Under the pieces are notes generated by a model. That model was not told the origin of the DNA and ran no database searches. It saw only the letters and a list, made by a program, of their open reading frames with translations. DNA of 64,000 bases from the NCBI GenBank assembly GCA_900542085.1, contig UQMK01000012.1:1-64000 (forward strand). The letters run 5' to 3'. This DNA is from an uncultured Collinsella sp. GTDB taxonomy: Bacteria > Actinomycetota > Coriobacteriia > Coriobacteriales > Coriobacteriaceae. This document shows positions 57,349 through 64,000 of this stretch, one piece after another. Each line of letters begins with the position of its first letter. Within the stretch, counting starts at the first letter, position 1. A program made the translations under genes and the position numbers.

Positions 57349-58383
57349 TTAACGGGCGACGCGAGTGCCACCGTCTGCAGCGGATGCAACGGCTGCGATC
57401 TCGTCTGCGGTCACCAAGTTGGAATCGCCCTTGATGGTGAGCTTGAGGATCGAGGCCGCAATCGCGTAGTTGACGGCAGCCTGCGGGTCAAAGTCGTTGA
57501 TGAGGGCATGGACGAGGCCGGCGTTGAAAGCGTCGCCGGCGGCAACGCCCTCGAGCACGTGCACGTCGTGAGCAGGGGAGAACCAGTGCTCACTGCTCTC
57601 GGCGTCAAAGAGCATGCCCATCCAGATGGAGCGTTCGACGCAGGAGATGTTGCGAACGACCGAGGCGACCTTTTTGCAGCCGTACTCGGCGCAGATCTGA
57701 CGGGCCATCTCGACATAGGTGTCGCGCTCCTCGATGCCGTGGGCAAGGGAACCAGAGACGCAGGTCATGCCGAGGCCGGCAGGCGCATCCTCGTCGTTGG
57801 CGATGCAGATGTCGACGAGCGGCAGAAGCTCCTTCATGGTGGCCTGCGACTTCTCGGGCGACCACATCTTGCCGCGATAGTTCACGTCGCACACGGTGGT
57901 GACGCCCTTGGCGCGGCAGACGGCGAGCGCCTCCTTGCAGGCGGCGGCCATCTCATCGGAGACGGCGGGGGTCACGCCGGAGAAATAGAAGACATCGATG
58001 CCCTTGAGGATCTTGTCCCAGTCAAAGACGTCGCGCTTGGCCATGTTGATGGCGGAATACTTGCGGTCGTAGACGCAGCCGTTGCCGCGCTGCGAGGCGC
58101 CGACCTCAAACACATAGGAGCCAAGACGGTCGCCCTGACGCACGACGCGCGTGGTGTCGACGCCGTAGGCCTTCAGCGAGCGCAGCGCGCACTCGCCCAG
58201 ACGGTTGGCCGGGACAACGGAGACGTAAGCGGCCTTGTCGCCTTGGTAAGCCAGGGAAAGCGCGGTGTTTGCCTCGGCGCCGCCGTAGCGGACATCAAAC
58301 TCGGTCGCCTGCTCAATGCGCAGATGGTCTTTGGGCGAGAGCCTCATCATGATCTCGCCGAAGGTAAGAACCGTTTTATCCAT
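57349..58383 (-). CDS. kdgK: 2-keto-3-deoxygluconate kinase
   Basis: 344 residues, PfkB family: LTFGEIMMRLSPKDHLRIEQA, RYGGAEANTALSLAYQG (substrate site), DVNYRGKMWSP and VLEGVAAGDAFNAGLVHAL with the catalytic Asp. It phosphorylates KDG for Eda. The start at 58383 has AAGGAG upstream. The divergent region to the LacI gene at 58618 carries operators at 58489-58515. Confidence 0.93.
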   Translation of the reverse strand: MDKTVLTFGEIMMRLSPKDHLRIEQATEFDVRYGGAEANTALSLAYQGDKAAYVSVVPANRLGECALRSLKAYGVDTTRVVRQGDRLGSYVFEVGASQRGNGCVYDRKYSAINMAKRDVFDWDKILKGIDVFYFSGVTPAVSDEMAAACKEALAVCRAKGVTTVCDVNYRGKMWSPEKSQATMKELLPLVDICIANDEDAPAGLGMTCVSGSLAHGIEERDTYVEMARQICAEYGCKKVASVVRNISCVERSIWMGMLFDAESSEHWFSPAHDVHVLEGVAAGDAFNAGLVHALINDFDPQAAVNYAIAASILKLTIKGDSNLVTADEIAAVASAADGGTRVAR

Positions 58384-58426
58384 GGTCGTGCAGCTCCTTC
58401 TTGCTCGTGCGTACACCTTTGATATG

Positions 58427-58484
58427 GCGTTGGCACGGAGGTGCCAAGACGGTAGGGTACATCTTTGCACCACCGTGCCAACGC
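58427..58484. repeat. 18-bp-arm palindrome in the kdgK/LacI divergent region
   Basis: Arms 58427-58444 and 58467-58484 differ at one position. It lies in the kdgK leader, so it may act on the transcript or as a protein site. Confidence 0.7.
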
Positions 58485-58488
58485 TTGC

Positions 58489-58515
58489 CGAAATCGGTTT
58501 ACGAAATCGGTTTCG
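58489..58515 (-). promoter_or_regulatory. tandem LacI-type operators upstream of kdgK
   Basis: CGAAATCGGTTTAC (58489-58502) and CGAAATCGGTTTCG (58502-58515), related to the GTAAACCRGTTTAC operators at 35-39 kb. Confidence 0.55.
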
Positions 58516-58617
58516 TTTCGAGTTGTAGTATACTCACCTACAGCGTTTTGCAACCGGCATTTTTAAAAAATGCCTAAAATGGCTCAGACTGCTGACAATT
58601 GGGAAACGGGGTGCGCT

Positions 58618-59640
58618 ATGGCGCAGATGAGGATTAAGGACATTGCCGCCGAGGCGGGCGTGAGTCCGGCCACGGTCTCGCGCTATCTCAACAACCGCCC
58701 CGGGCAGATGACCGAGGAAACCCGTGCTCGCATTGCGGCGGTTATCGAGCGCACCGGCTATCGCCCACGTGCCGCCGCGCGCAATCTGCGCAGCTCACGC
58801 ACCAACCTCATCGGCGTGATCTTGGCCGACATCGCCAACCCGTTCTCCAGCGCCATGCTCGAGGGCCTTTCCGCTAGCGCCGCCGCGCGCGGCTGCTCGC
58901 TTATGACGGCCATTAGCGGCAACGATCCCGCTAAGGAAGCAGAGTCGCTCACCAGACTTATCGATGCCGGCGCGGACGGCCTGGTCGTCAACACCTGTGG
59001 AGGCAACGACGAGGCAATCGCCGCGGCAGCGGGGCGCCTGCCCGTTGTGCTGCTCGACCGCGATGTTGCCGACGGCGGCATCGATTTGGTGACATCTAAC
59101 AACCGTGAGCTGGTCGCTGGCTTGGTAGACGCCTTGGCTGCTGCGGGCAGCGAGCGCCTGTGCCTGCTCACCGAGGCGAGCGACGACAGCCCCGTGCGTC
59201 GTGAGCGCGCCGAGGCCTTTACCGACGAGCTGTCGCGACGCGGCCTTGCCGGCGAGGTTGTCACCTTGGCCGATGGCGGTGCCACTGGCGTTGGCCGCTT
59301 GGACGAGACCATCCGCGGCTATGCGGGCAAAAGACTCGGCCTTATCGCTGTCAACGGCCTGGTCTTCCTACGTCTGACCGAGGCACTGGCACAGTTGGGA
59401 CCCTCGTTGCCGGCCGGTCTTAAGATCTCGACGTTTGACGATTACCCCTGGAACCACGTGCTCTTTGGCGGCGTGACCACGGCCGCGCAGGACACCCTCA
59501 CCATTGCCGAGCGCGTAGTCGAGCGTCTGTCCGAGCGTATCGACGTCGTTACCACTACGGTGGGCGATGCCGCAAAGCTCGCCCCCAAGCGCATCGAGAT
59601 CCCCGGCCACATCGAACACCGCGCTTCGACCTCGCGTTAG
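58618..59640 (+). CDS. LacI-family regulator
   Basis: 340 residues: MRIKDIAAEAGVSPATVSRYL, PRAAARNLRSSRTNLIGVIL and a sugar-binding domain. Divergent from kdgK-eda, so it probably controls them, perhaps with KDG or KDPG as effector (inferred). The start at 58618 is chosen for the usual HTH spacing; an ATG at 58570 is possible. Confidence 0.82.
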   Translation: MAQMRIKDIAAEAGVSPATVSRYLNNRPGQMTEETRARIAAVIERTGYRPRAAARNLRSSRTNLIGVILADIANPFSSAMLEGLSASAAARGCSLMTAISGNDPAKEAESLTRLIDAGADGLVVNTCGGNDEAIAAAAGRLPVVLLDRDVADGGIDLVTSNNRELVAGLVDALAAAGSERLCLLTEASDDSPVRRERAEAFTDELSRRGLAGEVVTLADGGATGVGRLDETIRGYAGKRLGLIAVNGLVFLRLTEALAQLGPSLPAGLKISTFDDYPWNHVLFGGVTTAAQDTLTIAERVVERLSERIDVVTTTVGDAAKLAPKRIEIPGHIEHRASTSR

Positions 59641-59774
59641 CCGCTCGTTCGCAACGGCCTGTTCACACACGTTTTTTGAGCGCTTGATACGCTTTAACCC
59701 TGCGGAAACATTTTTCTGCGATAGTATCTGCGATATAGACCAGTCGAAACCCGCCCGAAAGAAAGGGGAGCGAC

Positions 59775-61112
59775 ATGAACCAGCAGAACATCGATTACGT
59801 ACTCCGCTCCGTAGAGCAGCGTGACATCCGCTTTGTGCGTCTGTGGTTTGTCGACATTCTCGGCCGCCTCAAGAACTTTGCCATTAGCCCCGAGGACCTC
59901 GAGGTCGCTTTTGAGGAGGGTATTGGCTTTGACGGCTCCGCTATCGAGGGCTTTGCCACGCCCGAGGAAGCCGACATGCTCGCATTCCCCGATGCTTCGA
60001 CCTTCCAGATCCTGCCGTGGCGCCCGAGCCATAACGGCGTTGCCCGCGTGTTCTGCGACGTGTGCACTCCCGATCGCAAGCCGTTTGCCGGCGACCCGCG
60101 CGATGCGTTGCGCCGCATGTTCTACAAGGCCGAGAAGGCCGGCTATCTGCTCAACGTGGGCGCCGAGCTGGAGTACTACTACTTCCCCGACGAGCACACC
60201 CCCGAGCCGCTCGACAACGTGGGCTACTTCGATCTTTCGGTGAGCGACGCCGCCCGCGACCTGCGTCGCAACACGGTCCTCACGCTCGAGAAGATGTCCG
60301 TGCCCGTGGAGTACACCTTCCACGCCGCCGGCCGCTCGCAACACGGCATGAGCCTGCGCCACGCCGAGGCCCTGAGCATGTCCGACGCCATCACCACGGC
60401 CAAACTCATCATTAAGCAGCAGGCCTACGAGAGCGGTTGCCATGCCTCCTTTATGCCCAAGCCGTTGGCGGGCGAGGATGGCAGCGCCATGTTTTTGCAT
60501 CAGTCGCTGTTCGACCACGACGGCAACAACGTCTTTTGGGGCGAGGATGACGAGAAGTACCACCTCTCCGATATCGCCAAGCACTACATGGCCGGCATCC
60601 TGGCGCACGCGCGCGAGATTAGCGCCATCACCAACCCCACGGTCAACTCGTACAAGCGCATCACCACGGGCGGCGACTCCGTGCCACAGTACGCCACGTG
60701 GGGCCTGCGCAACCGCGCGAGCATGATCCGCATCCCGGTCTACAAGCCCGGCAAGCAGCTGTCCACGCGTATCGAGCTTCGTAGCCCCGACCCCATGGCC
60801 AATCCGTACCTGGTCAACGCCGTCACGCTGGCGGCTGGTCTCGATGGCATCGAGCGCAAGCTGGAGCTCCCGCCCGAGGCCACGGCCGAGACGCTCAAGC
60901 TTACCGACCGTCAGATGCTCGAGGCCGGCTACACGCCGCTGCCGCGCTCGCTCAAAGAGGCGCTCGACGTGTTTGAGGACTCGCAGTTTATGAAGGATGC
61001 CCTCGGCGAGCACATCCACGGCTTCTTCCTCAAAAAGAAGCGCGACGAGTGGCATAAGTTTGAGTCCACGATCACCGAGTGGGAGATCAAGCACTACCTG
61101 GCGAACTCCTAA
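59775..61112 (+). CDS. glutamine synthetase-like protein with altered metal-site residues
   Basis: 445 residues, full length for GSI-alpha and alignable throughout: FVDILGRLKNFAI, GFDGSAIEGFATPEEADM, GAELEYYYF (E131, E133 kept), NPTVNSYKR, NRASMIRIP, STRIELRSPDPMANPYL. However, HHEVAPGQHEI of normal GS reads FHAAGRSQHGM, so the two metal-binding Glu become A184 and G191, and GSGMHC reads GSAMFL, so the His becomes F240. It may therefore not make glutamine; a ligase for another amine or a regulatory role is possible. AAAGGGGAG precedes the ATG. An OmpR-type regulator follows 50 bp later. Confidence 0.85.
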   Translation: MNQQNIDYVLRSVEQRDIRFVRLWFVDILGRLKNFAISPEDLEVAFEEGIGFDGSAIEGFATPEEADMLAFPDASTFQILPWRPSHNGVARVFCDVCTPDRKPFAGDPRDALRRMFYKAEKAGYLLNVGAELEYYYFPDEHTPEPLDNVGYFDLSVSDAARDLRRNTVLTLEKMSVPVEYTFHAAGRSQHGMSLRHAEALSMSDAITTAKLIIKQQAYESGCHASFMPKPLAGEDGSAMFLHQSLFDHDGNNVFWGEDDEKYHLSDIAKHYMAGILAHAREISAITNPTVNSYKRITTGGDSVPQYATWGLRNRASMIRIPVYKPGKQLSTRIELRSPDPMANPYLVNAVTLAAGLDGIERKLELPPEATAETLKLTDRQMLEAGYTPLPRSLKEALDVFEDSQFMKDALGEHIHGFFLKKKRDEWHKFESTITEWEIKHYLANS

Positions 61113-61162
61113 TCGCACTGGCTTGTTCCAGTACGATTGAGCTCATTTCTTTGGAGGCCGAT

Positions 61163-61825
61163 ATGTCCGAAAAGAGTGCCCTGTTCATGGCGCGCACGAC
61201 GCGCTTCCACGAGTTTGCCCGCAGCTTGACGACCACCCTGGGTGTCGAGGTGAGCCTGGCCACCCCCGATTCGCCGACTGCGGCGCACGACTTTGACCTG
61301 CTGATCCTCGATTGCGATGGCATCCGCAGCGACCGCATCGATCAGATTGCCAAGTGGCTTGACGATCGCGGCGGCGTCCCCATGTTGGTGATCGTCGATG
61401 ACGAGGCGCTCGGTACCTTGCGCCTGCCGAATCACGCGCATGCCGACTTTGTATGTCCCACGGCAACGCCCAACGAGCTCAAGGCTCGCGCGCAGCGTCT
61501 GATGGGCGAGGAGGAGACCGTCACCGCCGACGATGTGCTCAACATCGATAACCTCGAGATTAACCTGGCCACCTACCAGGTGACACTCGATAACGAGCCC
61601 ATCGACCTGACGCTGATGGAGTACTCGCTGCTGAGCTTTTTGGCGACGCATCCCAACCGTGCCTACAGCCGCGAGGTACTGCTGCACCGCGTGTGGGGCT
61701 TTGAGTACTGCGGCGGTACGCGTACCGTCGACGTGCACATCCGACGCATCCGCTCCAAGGTGGGCCCGCAGATCGCGGCACATATCACCACCGTCCGCGG
61801 CGTGGGCTATCTGTTTAAGGACTAG
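61163..61825 (+). CDS. OmpR-type winged-helix regulator with atypical receiver, GlnR-like
   Basis: 220 residues. The C-terminal winged helix is clear: LTLMEYSLLSFLATHPNRAY, LHRVWGFEYCGGTRTVDVHIRR and TVRGVGYLFKD. The N-terminal receiver-like domain lacks the acidic pair (SALFMARTTRF) and the late conserved Lys (FVCPTATPNEL); one Asp (LLILDCDG) remains. Actinobacterial GlnR is likewise an unphosphorylated-type OmpR regulator of nitrogen genes, and the neighbour is GS-like, so a nitrogen role is plausible but inferred. No histidine kinase is adjacent. TTGGAGG precedes the ATG. Confidence 0.8.
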   Translation: MSEKSALFMARTTRFHEFARSLTTTLGVEVSLATPDSPTAAHDFDLLILDCDGIRSDRIDQIAKWLDDRGGVPMLVIVDDEALGTLRLPNHAHADFVCPTATPNELKARAQRLMGEEETVTADDVLNIDNLEINLATYQVTLDNEPIDLTLMEYSLLSFLATHPNRAYSREVLLHRVWGFEYCGGTRTVDVHIRRIRSKVGPQIAAHITTVRGVGYLFKD

Positions 61826-61830
61826 CTTTT

Positions 61831-61865
61831 CACCACAAAGGGGACAGGCACCTTTGTGGTGGTTT
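61831..61865 (+). repeat. hairpin with conserved GGGACAGGCAC loop, after the regulator gene
   Basis: Perfect 10-bp arms CACCACAAAG (61831-61840) and 61852-61861, then GTTTT. May terminate the gene. The loop sequence recurs in hairpins with other stems at 14015 and 33821. Confidence 0.7.
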
Positions 61866-61981
61866 TGCCGCATGCGTGGATCCCTTTCGAGTTTGCAGCA
61901 GAACTTAAGCCTTCCTAAAAGATTGCGTTCTCATACACGTTCACCCGCATATTGGGGTACAACTCAACGTGAACAATGATG

Positions 61982-62003
61982 GCCCGCCACGTGTTTGGCG
62001 GGC
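61982..62003 (+). terminator. hairpin upstream of htrA
   Basis: GGCCCGCCA (61981-61989) pairs with TGGCGGGCC (61996-62004), then TTTGG, 30 bp before the htrA start. Could be a leader hairpin or terminator. Confidence 0.5.
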
Positions 62004-62033
62004 CTTTGGTTATTTGACGAAAGGATCGCAGCT

Positions 62034-63494
62034 ATGAGCGAGAACGATTCCCAGCGCCCCCAGGATCCGGGTAATGCCGGCGAGACTCAGCAGCAGCCGC
62101 GCGTACAGGTGGAGTCGACGCCTGCCGACAGCAACATTCCCTACGTTCAGGCCTACGACACGCAGACCGGCAAGCCGCTGGGCGGCCAACAGGTCGTGAA
62201 CAAGCACACGGTGGTCAAGACCAAGACCAAAAAGCTGCCGATCTTTATTACGGCACTCGCCGGTTGTGCCTGCGGCGCCCTGCTGGTCATTGCGCTCATT
62301 ATGAGCGGCACGCTCGATATCGGCGGCGGCAGGAACGCCGTGACGGCGGGTGCTTCGGGTTCATCGACGCAAAAGATCACCATCGACTCCGAGGACACCA
62401 CGCTGGCCGAGGCCGTCTCTGCCAAGGCCCTGCCCTCTGTCGTTTCCATTACCGCCACTTCGAGCGGCAGCCAAAATGGCTCGCTTTCGCAGTCTGCCGA
62501 CGAGTCGGATGGTTCGGGCAGCGTCGGTTCGGGCGTTGTGCTCGATACCGAGGGTCACATCCTCACCAACAACCATGTGGTCGATGGCTATGACCAGTAC
62601 GTGGTTACCATGGATGACGGCACCACCTATGAGGCCGAGTTCGTGGGCAACGACGCCTCGAGCGACCTGGCCGTCATCAAGCTCAAGGATGCTGACGCCT
62701 CCAAGCTCACGCCGATCGAGATTGGTGATTCCTCCAAGCTCAACGTGGGCGAGTGGGTCATGGCGATTGGCTCGCCGTTCGGCAACGAGCAGTCTGTCTC
62801 CACGGGTATTGTGTCGGCGCTGTATCGCTCCACGGCCATGAGCTCTACCAGCGGTAACACCATCTACGCCAACATGATCCAGACCGATGCCGCCATCAAC
62901 CCGGGCAATTCCGGCGGCGCGCTCGTCAACGACAATGGCGAGCTGGTGGGTATCAACTCGCTCATCGAGAGCTACTCGGGCTCCAGCTCTGGCGTGGGTT
63001 TTGCCATTCCGGTTAACTACGCCAAGAACATTGCCGACCAGATTATCGACGGCAAGACGCCGGTGCATCCATACATGGGCGCTACGCTTTCGAGCGTCAA
63101 TGCGCTCAACGCCCGCACCAACAAGCTGAGCACCGATAGCGGCGCGTATGTGGCAAGCGTCGTCGAGGACGGTCCTGCCGCCAAGGCTGGCATCCAAGAG
63201 GGCGATGTCATTACTAAGCTGGGCGACGATGAGATTACGAGCGCCGATGGCCTGATCATCGCGCTGCGCAGCCACGAGGTGGGCGAGAAGGTCGAGATCA
63301 CGCTCGTGCGCGGCAAGGAAGAGAAGAAGGTCACGGTTGAGTTGGGCTCTGACGAGGAGCTGCAGAGCCAGCAGCAGGACGACAGCGCGACCGACACCGG
63401 CAACGGCGGCATCACCGACGAGCAGTTGCGCCAGTACCTGGAGGAGCTGTTGGGCCAGCAGGGCCAGGGTCAAGGCTACGGCCAGGGTTACTAG
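62034..63494 (+). CDS. HtrA/DegP-like membrane-anchored serine protease
   Basis: 486 residues. A polar N-terminus of about 65 residues faces the cytosol, then one membrane helix (LPIFITALAGCACGALLVIAL, about 68-88), an extracytoplasmic trypsin-like domain and a PDZ domain (SGAYVASVVEDGPAAKAGIQ). Catalytic H181 (TNNHVVDG), D211 (SSDLAVIKL) and S293 (PGNSGGA) are all present. The C-terminus ends in a Gln/Gly-rich tail. It degrades or refolds damaged envelope proteins. GAAAGGA precedes the ATG at 62034. Confidence 0.92.
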   Translation: MSENDSQRPQDPGNAGETQQQPRVQVESTPADSNIPYVQAYDTQTGKPLGGQQVVNKHTVVKTKTKKLPIFITALAGCACGALLVIALIMSGTLDIGGGRNAVTAGASGSSTQKITIDSEDTTLAEAVSAKALPSVVSITATSSGSQNGSLSQSADESDGSGSVGSGVVLDTEGHILTNNHVVDGYDQYVVTMDDGTTYEAEFVGNDASSDLAVIKLKDADASKLTPIEIGDSSKLNVGEWVMAIGSPFGNEQSVSTGIVSALYRSTAMSSTSGNTIYANMIQTDAAINPGNSGGALVNDNGELVGINSLIESYSGSSSGVGFAIPVNYAKNIADQIIDGKTPVHPYMGATLSSVNALNARTNKLSTDSGAYVASVVEDGPAAKAGIQEGDVITKLGDDEITSADGLIIALRSHEVGEKVEITLVRGKEEKKVTVELGSDEELQSQQQDDSATDTGNGGITDEQLRQYLEELLGQQGQGQGYGQGY

Positions 63495-63520
63495 CGAGCC
63501 GTTTCGCACATATCGAGGCC

Positions 63521-63560
63521 AGAGGGGCTGTCCCATCAACGTGGGACGGCCCCTCTTTTC
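63521..63560 (+). terminator. rho-independent terminator of htrA
   Basis: 15-bp stem 63521-63535 with 63542-63556 (one mismatch) and TTTT. Confidence 0.9.
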
Positions 63561-63742
63561 TTATTGATCCGTTGGGGACGGAGGAAAACGGATCATTTAG
63601 AGTTGATAAGAGCATGGTTGGATCGCGCGATCAACCCCGGTCTGGCGGCTGCCGATTCGGTGCGGTTCGAAAGGGTTATTCGGCGTCATGGTGACCGGTG
63701 GTACTCTAGTATCCGTTTGAAATCGAGCGAAGGAGTGCCGCT

Positions 63743-64000
63743 ATGGAGCAATCGAGCCTGTTTGGTGACGGTGTGGACATCGATACCGAAACGCCCGCGA
63801 GCGCGGATGTCGCTGCACCGGCCGATGCCCGTGCCCAGGCGGCAGCGCGCGCGGCCGAGTTGCGCCACGAGCTCGATTACCACGCCTATCGCTACTACAT
63901 GCTCGACGCGCCCGAGATCACAGACGCCGCCTTTGACAAAATGCTCGTTGAACTGCAGGAAATCGAGGCGACCTACCCTGACCTGGTGACGTCCGACAGC
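63743..64000 (+). CDS. ligA: NAD-dependent DNA ligase, N-terminal part (cut by window edge)
   Basis: 86 residues visible. After a variable start (MEQSSLFGDG) comes the Ia domain of LigA: AAELRHELDYHAYRYYMLDAP, EITDAAFDKMLVELQEIEA, which binds the NMN part of NAD. AAGGAG precedes the ATG. The frame is open to the window end. Confidence 0.88.
   Translation, partial: MEQSSLFGDGVDIDTETPASADVAAPADARAQAAARAAELRHELDYHAYRYYMLDAPEITDAAFDKMLVELQEIEATYPDLVTSDS

Noticed and set aside
57133..58422. Long rightward frame opposite kdgK
   Set aside because: kdgK on the other strand has clear PfkB motifs; the frame is a shadow.
1..64000. tRNA or rRNA genes
   Set aside because: None recognised in any intergenic region on either strand.

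Overview
The window looks like a chromosomal segment of a gut Coriobacteriia actinobacterium, most likely Collinsella or a close relative. GC is high, and the gene content combines a larABC nickel-pincer lactate racemase locus, an feo iron operon, many LacI regulators, mannose-type PTS genes and unsaturated-uronate catabolism. The genus is an inference from gene content; no rRNA or tRNA gene is visible to confirm it.

Left part (1-15.5 kb): the 3' end of ppc; an IS110-type insertion carrying a transposase with an extra C-terminal helix-turn-helix, sitting inside a very long palindrome; larA plus an aquaporin-type channel; a leftward operon larB-larC-tetR downstream of serB; aspS; an HPr gene; and feoA-feoA-feoB plus a small Cys-rich membrane protein.

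Pectin/galacturonate region (14.4-33.8 kb): a LacI regulator, uxaC-uxaB-uxaA, a GPH-type transporter, and a set of pectin enzymes that all lack a signal peptide (GH28, a carbohydrate esterase, a CE8/alpha-beta-hydrolase fusion, an SGNH esterase, GH105). Oligomers are therefore probably imported and taken apart in the cytosol. Three promoters here share one architecture: an upstream direct repeat CCGTT-N16-CCGTT and two LacI operators (core GAACGTTC or TAACGTTC) about 40 bp apart bracketing the -35/-10 region. An NfnL/GltD-like oxidoreductase and an OYE-type flavoenzyme follow.

Unsaturated-uronate region (33.9-50.9 kb): dhuI and dhuD (leftward), a LacI regulator, then DUF2264 enzyme, mannose-family PTS EIIA/B/C/D, an unknown membrane protein, GH88, a HAD phosphatase, two GH43-type proteins, an unknown protein with a discoidin-like end, a beta-helix protein and a second DUF2264 enzyme. 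Several promoters carry a second LacI operator type (about GTAAACCRGTTTAC).

Right part (50.9-64 kb): GntR, gntP permease and an IlvD/Edd sugar-acid dehydratase; a second GntR; eda and kdgK (leftward), which can finish the 2-keto-3-deoxygluconate made by both hexuronate routes and probably by the dehydratase; a LacI regulator; a glutamine synthetase-like protein lacking three usual metal or active-site residues; an atypical OmpR-type regulator; an HtrA protease; and the start of ligA.

The intergenic spaces are unusually rich in long inverted repeats. At least ten, about 60-200 bp long, are seen. They fall into recognisable families, including one with a constant asymmetric internal loop inside unrelated arms (787-2516 and 5044-5158), one with an AGTTGCGGTGAAATA arm (31670, 55231, 56076), and a short one with a conserved GGGACAGG loop in unrelated stems (14015, 33821, 61831).
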